Below are positions 1 through 6,025 of a DNA stretch of 6,025 nucleotides, one piece after another; the first letter of the stretch is position 1, and the number at the start of each line of letters is the position of its first letter. The DNA lies in contig VAZT01000488.1 in the NCBI GenBank assembly GCA_005884825.1, forward strand, positions 1-6,025, given 5' to 3'. The position numbers and the translations under genes are program-made. Below the pieces are notes generated by a model. That model was given only the letters and a program-made list of their open reading frames with translations, ran no database searches and was not told the DNA's origin. Source of the stretch: Alphaproteobacteria bacterium (GTDB lineage: Bacteria > Pseudomonadota > Alphaproteobacteria > ATCC43930 > CGMCC-115725).

Positions 1-2
1 AG

Positions 3-812
3 GATACCGCGGCAGCATTGCGCGACCGCTCGAAGGAGCTGGAAGCACAGCTCGCCTCCGAGCAGGAAAAGACCTCGCTCAAGCAAAAGGAGATCGATGC
101 CCGGGACGTTCGATTAAGCGGTCTTCAAAGCCGCGTTGTGGGGGCGGAGCAAGCGTTGACAGCGGAGAAGGAAATTAGCCGGCAGGCCCTCGCCCGCGTC
201 GACGAGCTGAATGCCCAGATCGCTACGTTGCGCGACCAGCTCTCGCGCATTGCGGCGGCCCTCGATGCCTCCGAAGCCAAGGTCAAGGACCAGCAAGGGC
301 AGATCGTCGAACTCGGCAAGCGCCTCAATCTGGCGCTCGTCAACAAAGTCGAGGAGCTCGCCCGCTATCGTTCGGAGTTCTTCGGCCGGTTGCGCGAGAT
401 CCTCGGTGATCGCGCGGACATCCGGATTGTCGGCGACCGCTTCGTGTTCCAGTCGGAGGTGCTGTTCGCACCGGGCAGCGCCGAACTCGGCGATGATGCG
501 AAGAAACAGCTCGCGCCGGTGATCGGAGCGCTGAAGGAGATCGCCGCCAAGATCCCGCCGGACATCAATTGGATATTGCGCGTGGACGGGCATACCGACC
601 ACCGCCCGATCAGCAGCCCCCAGTTTCCATCCAATTGGGAATTGTCGACCGCGCGCGCGATATCGGTCGTGCGCTTCGCCATAGACGAGGGAGTACCCGC
701 GACCCGGCTCGCTGCGGCCGGTTTCGCCGACCGGCAGCCTCTAGATGCGCGCAATACGGAGGACGCCTACCGCCGCAATCGGCGTATCGAGCTCAAGCTG
801 ACCGAACGGTAA
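3..812 (+). CDS. MotB-like / OmpA-family peptidoglycan-binding protein, 5'-truncated by the window edge
   Basis: The reading frame is open from the first bases, so the gene starts upstream; the TTG at 18 is only an internal codon. Counting from that TTG, residues about 1-115 are heptad-like and rich in E, K, Q, A and L, which suggests a long coiled coil. Residues about 140-264 are an OmpA C-terminal domain. Visible marks are F150 in a 'VLFAPGSAEL' strand, the VDGHTD motif (D190-D194), the NWELSTARA helix (N206-A214) and a terminal NRRIEL. In this family an Asp after GHT and the Arg of the ARA helix hold the diaminopimelate of peptidoglycan; here those would be D194 and R213. The 'HRPISSPQFPSNW' insertion between them is typical of MotB rather than of OmpA porins. 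Family members usually carry one N-terminal membrane helix and work with a MotA/TolQ-like partner; both would lie off-window. Role inferred: anchoring an inner-membrane complex to the cell wall. A dedicated flagellar role is not shown. Confidence 0.88.
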   Translation, partial: DTAAALRDRSKELEAQLASEQEKTSLKQKEIDARDVRLSGLQSRVVGAEQALTAEKEISRQALARVDELNAQIATLRDQLSRIAAALDASEAKVKDQQGQIVELGKRLNLALVNKVEELARYRSEFFGRLREILGDRADIRIVGDRFVFQSEVLFAPGSAELGDDAKKQLAPVIGALKEIAAKIPPDINWILRVDGHTDHRPISSPQFPSNWELSTARAISVVRFAIDEGVPATRLAAAGFADRQPLDARNTEDAYRRNRRIELKLTER

Positions 813-821
813 ACCGCGGAT

Positions 822-827
822 AAGGAG
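822..827 (+). promoter_or_regulatory. Strong Shine-Dalgarno of the cysteine-rich small gene
   Basis: AAGGAG lies 7 bases before the ATG at 835, in the 22-bp gap after the stop of the OmpA-family gene. It is the best ribosome-binding site in the window. It supports both the choice of start and the view that this small reading frame is really translated. No separate promoter is evident in so short a gap, so read-through from the upstream gene is likely. Confidence 0.75.
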
Positions 828-834
828 ACCTGAT

Positions 835-1119
835 ATGCGCATTCTGCTCCTATTGCTTGCACTGAGCGCGTCTGTCGTACTGCCGCGAGCTGCGTCCGCG
901 GAGGATCGGCCTCCGGTTCGACCTGACGCGAGGGTGACAGAACCGTTTCTCGCGACCCAATTGCCGACGTTGCTTAGTAGGCTCGGTGTCGAATTGATCT
1001 CGCATGCTTATGCGGCGGAATGCACGAGGGAGGGGGAGACATGCTCATCCAATGAGCAATGTTGCCCCGGCCTCGAGTGCAGCGGCGGACCGCCAGCCAC
1101 CTGCGTAGAAGAGGAGTGA
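835..1119 (+). CDS. Secreted small protein with a six-cysteine, knottin-like C-terminus
   Basis: I do not recognise a named family. The 94-residue product begins with a classic Sec signal peptide: a short basic start, a Leu-rich core (residues 4-10) and a likely cleavage after A22 (AASA|ED). Residues 23-62 form a linker with an amphipathic-looking stretch (about 35-55) that ends in HAYAAE. Residues 63-90 hold all six cysteines after the signal: C63, C70, C76, C77, C82 and C90, giving C-x6-C-x5-CC-x4-C-x7-C. That is the spacing of inhibitor cystine knots (knottins) known from spider, cone-snail and plant peptides. The tail is acidic (VEEE). The six cysteines could form three disulfides after export, which fits a periplasmic or secreted protein. 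The gene has a strong ribosome-binding site and lies 22 bp after the MotB-like gene, so probably shares its transcript. Codons such as AGT and AGG in the linker are less GC-biased than in the neighbours. Seen: architecture and cysteine spacing. Inferred: fold. Unknown: function (toxin, inhibitor or wall-associated factor are all open). Confidence 0.8.
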   Translation: MRILLLLLALSASVVLPRAASAEDRPPVRPDARVTEPFLATQLPTLLSRLGVELISHAYAAECTREGETCSSNEQCCPGLECSGGPPATCVEEE

Positions 1120-1148
1120 GCGTCTCCATCTGTCGAATACAACGGAGA

Positions 1149-2198
1149 TCAGCTCTCCGCAACCGCCTCCTCGAACGCCGCCAAGGTCGCTTCGATGGCC
1201 TCGCGCGGCAGGTCGCGGGTGATGAAGACCATGCGCGTGCGGTGGTCCTCGCTCGGCCATTCGGGCAACAGCACCGGCGGATGGAAGAGGTGCTGCACGC
1301 CGTGCAGCACGACGGGCTGATCGGGGCGATCGGAAAGCGCCACGATCGCCTTCAACCGCAACAGATCGTCACCCCGCATAGTCGCCAGCCCGTCGAGCCA
1401 GGCCGACAATGCGGCCCAGGAGATCGGCCGCTCGCGGATGATGCAGAACGCGCGGATGCGGTTGTCATGGCGGTTTACGTCGGCGTGCTCGTCCTCGTGC
1501 GCGTGGCCGCGCCCGAACGCCTCGTCGCGCAGCCAGCGCCGCACATCGACGCTCTTGGTGGCCGGGTCGTAGAAGCCGATGTTGAAGAGCCGGGCCGGAT
1601 CGACGGCGCCTTGCGCGACGGGCACGATCGTGGCGCTCGGATTCAGCGTGCTCAGACGCGCTTCGATCTCCTGCCGGGCAACGGGATCGGCGAGATCGGT
1701 CTTGGTCAGCAGCAGCCGGTCGGCGACCGCGGCCTGCTTCACCGCCTCGGGCTGCTTGTCGAGGGTGCCGGCGCCGTTGACCGCATCGACCGTCGTCACG
1801 ACGCCGTCGAGCATAAAGCGCGCGGCAACGATCGGGTCGGTCATCAAAGTGTGCAGGATCGGCGCCGGATCGGCGAGACCGGTGGTTTCGATCGCGACGC
1901 GGGTGAAATAGGGGATTTTGCCCGTGACCCGGTCGACAAACAGGTTGGTCAAGGTGTCGACGATGTCGCCGCGCACGGTGCAGCACAGACACCCGCTGTT
2001 GAGCAAGACGACATCCTCGTTCGACCGCTCGACCAGCAGGTGGTCGAGGCCGATCTCGCCGAACTCGTTGACGATGACCGCCGTGGCGGTCATGTCGGGC
2101 TGCTTCAGCACGTGATTGAGCACCGTCGTCTTGCCGCTGCCGAGAAAGCCGGTCAGCAGCGTGACCGGGATCAACGAGGACGGTTCGGGCGCGGTCAT
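1149..2198 (-). CDS. CobW/COG0523-family GTPase, probable zinc metallochaperone
   Basis: The 349-residue product is a full-length G3E-family GTPase. From the ATG at 2198 it shows the Walker A motif GFLGSGKTT (residues 17-25), the metal-binding CxCC of this family (C70, C72, C73 in 'NSGCLCCTVRGD'), an ETTG motif at 104-107, and TKTD (165-168) in place of the usual NKxD guanine-specificity motif. A His/Asp/Glu-rich stretch (about 229-245, with H232, H234, H238, H244) links to a C-terminal CobW_C domain (about 247-345). COG0523 proteins use GTP hydrolysis to deliver metal, often zinc under scarcity, to client enzymes in the cytoplasm; others serve cobalamin synthesis or nitrile hydratase. The divergent metal receptor gene favours zinc here. 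The frame stays open upstream (a further ATG at 2234, frame open to 2318), but homologues begin only a few residues before the IPVTLLTGF strand and the longer forms would overlap the divergent gene. No strong ribosome-binding site marks either start. The stop faces that of the small cysteine-rich gene, 29 bp away. Confidence 0.92.
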   Translation of the reverse strand: MTAPEPSSLIPVTLLTGFLGSGKTTVLNHVLKQPDMTATAVIVNEFGEIGLDHLLVERSNEDVVLLNSGCLCCTVRGDIVDTLTNLFVDRVTGKIPYFTRVAIETTGLADPAPILHTLMTDPIVAARFMLDGVVTTVDAVNGAGTLDKQPEAVKQAAVADRLLLTKTDLADPVARQEIEARLSTLNPSATIVPVAQGAVDPARLFNIGFYDPATKSVDVRRWLRDEAFGRGHAHEDEHADVNRHDNRIRAFCIIRERPISWAALSAWLDGLATMRGDDLLRLKAIVALSDRPDQPVVLHGVQHLFHPPVLLPEWPSEDHRTRMVFITRDLPREAIEATLAAFEEAVAES

Positions 2199-2242
2199 GA
2201 GGCTGCTCGCTTCGCCATGGCCGAAGGGTGACATGACATACC
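2199..2242. promoter_or_regulatory. Shared 44-bp divergent control region between the CobW gene and the metal-receptor gene
   Basis: Only 44 bases separate the two chosen, outward-facing starts, so promoters and any operator must lie here or reach into the coding ends. In proteobacteria such pairs are often controlled by the zinc repressor Zur. I searched by eye and found only a GACATGACAT direct repeat (about 2231-2240) and no convincing AT-rich Zur palindrome or sigma-70 boxes. The region's role rests on gene arrangement alone. Confidence 0.4.
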
Positions 2243-3081
2243 ATGATCGCGTACAGTAGCCGCTGCCTTGCTGCTCTCTGTTTGATGCTCGCCTGGTGCG
2301 GCCAGGGGGCCCCGGCATCTGCTCCGCCGGTACGCGTCGTCGTTTCCTTCAGCATCCTCGACGACATCGTGCGCCGGATCGGCGGCAGCGAGGTGGTCGT
2401 TACCAGCCTGATCGGCCCGGACTCCGATGCGCATCTCTTCGAGCCGAACCCGGACCAGGCGCGGCTCCTTGCCAAGGCTCAGCTCTTCGTCGTCAACGGC
2501 TTGGGCTTCGAAGGCTGGCTCACCCGGCTGACCCGGTCTGCCCAGTTTGGCGGGGTCATCGTGACCGCCACCGACGGGGTTGCGCCGATCACGACGACCG
2601 AGCCTGGCGAAACCTCGCCGGTACCCGACCCGCACGCCTGGCAGGACCCGCGCAACGGTATCGTTTATGCCGACAACATCGCCAGAGCCCTGGCCTCCAT
2701 CGACCCGGCGCATGCTGACGCCTATCGCCAGCGCTTCCAAAAATATAAAGCCGACCTCGAGGGGTTGGACCGGCACGTGCGCGCGGAGTTGGGGGCGATC
2801 CCCGGCGAAAGGCGGCGGGTGATCACCAGCCATGACGCCTTCGCCTATTACGGCAAGGCCTATGGCGTCACGTTTCTGGCGGCGGAAGGGCTCAGCACCG
2901 ACAGCGAGCCCTCGGCGAAATCCCTCGCCGAATTGATCCGGCAGATCCGCCGCGAGGGCATCAAGGGGGCCCGCCACTCTATTCCGACGCCCTGTCGCGG
3001 CCAAACGGGCCGGCCTCGACCTACATCCGAATGGTCGAATACAACACCGCCGCCCTGAAGAGCGGTATGCTCAAGAACTGA
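2243..3081 (+). pseudogene. znuA: ZnuA/TroA-type metal-binding receptor, C-terminal lobe broken by an out-of-frame deletion
   Basis: From the ATG at 2243, residues 1-27 form a Sec signal peptide (likely cut ASA|PP). The next 214 residues match the cluster-9 (ZinT-unrelated, PF01297-type) metal receptors that feed Zn2+/Mn2+ ABC importers. Visible ligands are H64 (DAHLFEPNP), H131 (DPHAWQDPRN) and H197 (TSHDAFAYYG). After GIK (residue 241, base 2965) the family sequence stops. It resumes in another frame at 2977 with LYSDALSRPNGP and continues to a TGA at 3079-3081 in the usual place. Bases 2966-2976 hold only 11 nt where about 27 codons are expected, so about 70 bases (3n+1) seem missing. Translated as it stands, the protein ends at 3058 with an unrelated tail. 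The Asp of LYSD, a metal ligand in Mn/Zn relatives, is put out of frame. There is no His-rich loop before H131, unlike classical ZnuA, so TroA/MntA/AztC-like receptors remain possible. The divergent CobW GTPase favours zinc. No permease or ATPase gene follows. The lesion may be real or an assembly fault. Confidence 0.82.
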
Positions 3082-3997
3082 CATTAATCCGCGCCGAGAC
3101 AGAGATACGATCGAAATCGGCGACGACCCTGACGTTCGGAAAATGGCGGGCGGCTTCCGTCAGGATTTCCTCCGGCGCATACCGCCCCGATATGTGGGTG
3201 AGCAGCAATTCTCCGATCTCGGCGTCGCGCGCCAGCCGCGCCGCGGCGGCGGCGGTCAAATGCCCGCGCGCGCGGGCGAGCGCCGCGTCCCGTTCGAGGA
3301 ATGTTGCCTCGATCACCAGCGCGTCGGCGCCACGCACCGGCTCGACGAGGCCGGCGATCTCCTCGGTGTCGCCGACGATGGCGATCACCGCGCCGGGGAC
3401 GGGTACGCCGTGCACCATTTCGGGCACGATATTGCGGCCGTCGGGCAGCGCGACCGCGCGGCCTCGCGCGAGCATGGCGCGCTCCGGCCCGGCCGGTACG
3501 CCGAGCGCATCGAGGCGCTCGGATATAAGTGGGCGCCGGGGCTCGTCCTGAAACCGATATCCAAGGCTCTCGGTCCCGCGATGCGCCACCGCAAAGGCGT
3601 CGAGACGCCAACCCTGCCGCACCAGAACAGGCCCGGGCGAGGCCGCCCGCAGCCGGTACCCGCCCTCGCGTTCCGGCCCGAGCGTGTCGGCGAGATAGCG
3701 CCGGACGAACGCCAGCGTCTCGTCGCTGCCGACGATCTCGATCGTCCCATCCACCCGATAGAGATCGCGAGTGGCGAGAAGGCCCGCCAACCCGAGCACA
3801 TGATCGAGGTGAGCGTGCGTCAACAGCACGTGCGCCAAGCCGCGAAATCCAAGCCCGGCGCGCATCAGCTGGCGTTGGGTGCCTTCGCCGCAATCGATCA
3901 GAAACCGGCTCGAGCCCTTGGCGACGAGCAATGCCGGCAGGCCACGTTCGGCGGAAGGCACCGCTGCGGCGGTACCGAGAAAGACCAAATCGAACAC
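3071..3997 (-). CDS. rnz: Ribonuclease Z (tRNA 3'-processing endonuclease)
   Basis: A metallo-beta-lactamase-fold nuclease that removes 3' trailers from tRNA precursors in the cytoplasm, acting as a dimer with two zinc ions. From the GTG at 3997 the product has 308 residues, matching the usual 300-310 of bacterial RNase Z. It begins FDLVFLGTAAAVPS and shows CGEGTQRQL (36-44), the zinc-binding THAHLDH (H61, H63, D65, H66), H139 (VAHRG), D210 (VGDT), H246 (GHLTA) and the diagnostic LTHISGRY (H268). The 'LADTLGPEREGGY' stretch near 102-114 sits where the flexible tRNA-binding arm lies in the family, and it looks short. The frame stays open upstream to an ATG-type start at 4087, but the extra 30 residues are unlike the family, so GTG 3997 is preferred; a modest CAGGG lies upstream of it. 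Its last 11 bases overlap the end of the metal-receptor gene, tail to tail. Other phosphodiesterases share the fold, but the HxHxDH, GDT and THxSxRY set makes RNase Z the best call. Confidence 0.9.
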   Translation of the reverse strand: MFDLVFLGTAAAVPSAERGLPALLVAKGSSRFLIDCGEGTQRQLMRAGLGFRGLAHVLLTHAHLDHVLGLAGLLATRDLYRVDGTIEIVGSDETLAFVRRYLADTLGPEREGGYRLRAASPGPVLVRQGWRLDAFAVAHRGTESLGYRFQDEPRRPLISERLDALGVPAGPERAMLARGRAVALPDGRNIVPEMVHGVPVPGAVIAIVGDTEEIAGLVEPVRGADALVIEATFLERDAALARARGHLTAAAAARLARDAEIGELLLTHISGRYAPEEILTEAARHFPNVRVVADFDRISVSARINVSS

Positions 3998-4030
3998 GAG
4001 GACCCTGCCAAATTCTGCCCTTTGGGTACT

Positions 4031-4061
4031 CGAACCTAACCGAACCCCATCCAAAGTGGGG
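4031..4061. repeat. Short direct repeat and hairpin in the gap upstream of rnz
   Basis: Two CGAACC copies (4031-4036 and 4041-4046) are spaced ten bases apart through TAAC. They run into a hairpin with a 5-bp CCCCA/TGGGG stem (4045-4049 and 4057-4061) and a 7-base loop. The element lies 34-64 bases before the rnz GTG, on the strand that would be its leader or promoter. The ten-base repeat spacing equals about one helical turn, as in some operators, but there is no run of T to make the hairpin a terminator. Function unknown. Confidence 0.3.
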
Positions 4062-4125
4062 AGGAGATGCAGTCCCGACACGTACAACTAGTCGAAAGTG
4101 CGTCTCGGGGCTCAGGGGGAATGCG

Positions 4126-4212
4126 ATGTACCGATTCGTGTATTGGAGCGGGGTCACCTTGCTCGTCGTGTGGAGTGTATTCTCGGCTGTCAGCGCGCTG
4201 AACGGGCTTTGA
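4126..4212 (+). CDS. Possible 28-residue single-pass membrane protein
   Basis: A very short reading frame from ATG 4126 to TGA 4210-4212 encodes MYRFVYWSG followed by about 18 hydrophobic residues (TLLVVWSVFSAVSAL) and NGL. The basic N-terminus followed by one helix suggests a small inner-membrane protein with its N-terminus inside. An AGGGGGA (4114-4120) lies 5 bases before the ATG, a usable ribosome-binding site. The frame fills the otherwise empty gap between rnz and the YdcF-like gene, on the opposite strand to both, and its end overlaps the last bases of the YdcF-like gene (4190). No known family is recognised. A chance frame cannot be excluded, because the frame is short and open far upstream as well. 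Confidence 0.4.
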   Translation: MYRFVYWSGVTLLVVWSVFSAVSALNGL

Positions 4213-5008
4213 CTTCGGCCGGTGCGGGAAACAGCTGTCGCGCCCATCCCATCAGCCGATAGCCCAAAAGGCCGGCCCACTCCTTGCCGGCGAGGGTGGT
4301 GGCGCCGAGCCCGTCGAGAAGGTTGAAATTCGCGCGCAGACCCGTCTGCGGATCGATCTTGTAATCGACCGGATAGGGGACCACCGGCCACGCCACCGCA
4401 TCGAACGCGGCGACGGCGCGAGGCATATGATAGGCCGAGGTGATTAAGATCCAGGCCGTGCCGGGCGCCGGCCGAATCAGCTCTTTGGCGTAGACCGCGT
4501 TTTCGTGGGTGCTGCGCGAGCGCTCCTCCAAGATGACGCGCTCGGGAACGATCCCCTGCTCGATCACAAAGCCCAATGTGGCGCGCGACTCCGCCAACCC
4601 CACCGGGACGAACGCGCCTTCCCCGCCGATCAGCGCCAGCTTTGCTTCGGGGTATCGCCGGGCCAGGGCTATCCCGGCGAGCACGCGGGCCACGGCGCTG
4701 TTGAACACGGTCTCGCCATAGGAAAGCGACAGCGCCGGTTCGACCGCACCCCCGAGCACAAGGATGCCGTCGATCCGTTCCGGCAGCGCCGCCGGCCGGG
4801 GCAGCCGCTGTTCTAGCACCAGCAGCATCGCCGGCCCGATCGGCGCGACGGCGAGCAACAGGAAACCAAGCGCGGCCAGGCCGACCAGAATCCTGCCTCG
4901 TCGGCCGCGCGAGGCCAGGAAGAAGATGACGCCGGCCAGAAGGCACAGCAGCAGAAGATTGCCCGGCTGTACCACCGCCCAAGCGATCTTGCCGAAAAGA
5001 AAAGTCAC
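4190..5008 (-). CDS. YdcF/ElyC-type DUF218 membrane-anchored protein
   Basis: The 272-residue product has two N-terminal membrane helices (about 15-32 and 39-65) and then a DUF218 domain (about 79-255). Domain marks are ILVLGGAVEP (82-91), a LALIGGEG strand (124-131), ERSRSTHENA (162-171) and ITSAYHMPRAV (189-199). ElyC of E. coli, in the same family, affects peptidoglycan and lipid-carrier metabolism in the envelope; YdcF binds S-adenosylmethionine in vitro. No enzymatic activity is settled for the family. The S-x-S-T-x-E-N motif and the His in SAYHM are its most conserved residues and both are intact. Translation must begin at the GTG at 5008, since an in-frame stop lies two codons upstream; no good ribosome-binding site is seen. 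It is divergent from mmsA with 88 bp between and convergent with the possible 28-residue gene. Nothing nearby points to a specific envelope pathway. Confidence 0.87.
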   Translation of the reverse strand: MTFLFGKIAWAVVQPGNLLLLCLLAGVIFFLASRGRRGRILVGLAALGFLLLAVAPIGPAMLLVLEQRLPRPAALPERIDGILVLGGAVEPALSLSYGETVFNSAVARVLAGIALARRYPEAKLALIGGEGAFVPVGLAESRATLGFVIEQGIVPERVILEERSRSTHENAVYAKELIRPAPGTAWILITSAYHMPRAVAAFDAVAWPVVPYPVDYKIDPQTGLRANFNLLDGLGATTLAGKEWAGLLGYRLMGWARQLFPAPAEVKARSAR

Positions 5009-5096
5009 TTGTCAGCCAGCGAAAATCCGCTGCCGCAGAGGCCGCCGCGGGCCTATGATGCCGGCCTGAGACATATCGCAGAGCGGGTGCATCGGC
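5009..5096. promoter_or_regulatory. Divergent control region between the YdcF-like gene and mmsA
   Basis: These 88 bases must contain the promoters of two outward-facing genes. A TATGAT hexamer at 5054-5059 (one mismatch to the sigma-70 -10 box) reads toward mmsA, with only a poor CTGCCG at about 5030-5035 as a -35 candidate, 18 bases away. No clear operator palindrome is visible. Confidence 0.3.

Positions 5097-6025
<929 letters not shown>

Noticed and set aside
1143..1159. Hairpin CGGAGA-TCAGC-TCTCCG between the cysteine-rich gene and the CobW gene, possibly a two-way terminator.
   Set aside because: The stem is only 6 bp, there is no T-run on either side, and it overlaps the last codons of the CobW gene. 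Too weak to call.
1059..2231. A 390-codon open frame on the plus strand, antisense to the CobW gene.
   Set aside because: It mirrors the codon pattern of the CobW gene, has no recognisable domain, and starts inside the cysteine-rich gene. It is a shadow.
2216..2255. Possible Zur operator in the gap between the CobW and receptor genes.
   Set aside because: Only short direct repeats (GACATGACAT) and CATG self-palindromes are present; none resembles an AT-rich Zur dyad.
3143..4039. A 298-codon open frame on the plus strand, antisense to rnz.
   Set aside because: The opposite strand encodes all RNase Z motifs; this frame has no domain and no ribosome-binding site worth noting.
4022..4042. GGTTCGAG on the minus strand, resembling the T-arm of a tRNA, near rnz.
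   Set aside because: The flanking bases do not pair as a T-stem, and no anticodon arm or acceptor stem can be built around it.
4190..4201. Perfect 12-base palindrome TCAGCGCGCTGA at the end of the YdcF-like gene.
   Set aside because: It coincides with the stop codon and coding sequence, has no loop for an RNA hairpin and no T-run; chance is enough in GC-rich DNA.
4067..4201. A 44-codon plus-strand frame with four cysteines, starting right after GGAGG.
   Set aside because: The ribosome-binding site is too close to the ATG, the product is Ser/Arg/Gly-rich without signal or helix, and it overlaps the better 28-residue candidate in another frame.

Overview
The window is a GC-rich (clearly above 60% by eye), densely packed bacterial chromosomal segment. 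Third-position GC bias, a CobW-type GTPase divergent from a zinc/manganese-type binding protein, a MotB-like coiled-coil/OmpA protein and a CoA-acylating methylmalonate-semialdehyde dehydrogenase point to a proteobacterium, most likely an alphaproteobacterium. That placement is inference; no rRNA or other marker gene is present.

Layout, left to right. (1) Bases 1-812 (+): C-terminal part of a MotB-like/OmpA-family peptidoglycan-binding protein, its 5' end outside the window. (2) 835-1119 (+): a 94-residue secreted protein, 22 bp downstream with a strong Shine-Dalgarno. It has a signal peptide, a linker, and a C-terminal six-cysteine block with the spacing of an inhibitor cystine knot (knottin). 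This is the most unusual gene in the window. (3) 1149-2198 (-): a complete COG0523/CobW GTPase with a His-rich segment, divergent across 44 bp from (4) 2243-3081 (+): a ZnuA/TroA-type metal-binding lipoprotein-like or periplasmic receptor whose C-terminal lobe is broken by an internal out-of-frame deletion. (5) 3071-3997 (-): a complete ribonuclease Z, overlapping the end of (4) tail to tail. (6) 4126-4212 (+): a possible 28-residue single-pass membrane protein in the gap upstream of rnz. (7) 4190-5008 (-): a complete YdcF/ElyC-type (DUF218) membrane-anchored protein. (8) 5097-6025 (+): the start of a methylmalonate-semialdehyde dehydrogenase, again with an internal out-of-frame deletion, running off the right edge.

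How the genes relate. The CobW GTPase and the metal receptor form a plausible zinc-supply pair: a periplasmic receptor for uptake and a cytoplasmic metallochaperone. No permease or ATPase gene lies beside them. The MotB-like protein and the knottin-like protein are probably co-transcribed and both act outside the inner membrane. rnz, the YdcF-like gene and mmsA look like unrelated housekeeping neighbours.

Two genes about 2.4 kb apart (metal receptor and mmsA) each lack a short internal stretch, roughly 70 and 94 bases by comparison with remembered family members, and both losses shift the frame in the same direction. The coding sequence on each side of both lesions is otherwise well preserved. 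That suggests either very recent gene damage or an assembly/sequencing fault, and the sequence alone cannot decide between them. There is no gene-free stretch longer than 300 bases, and I see no tRNA, rRNA, CRISPR array or insertion sequence.
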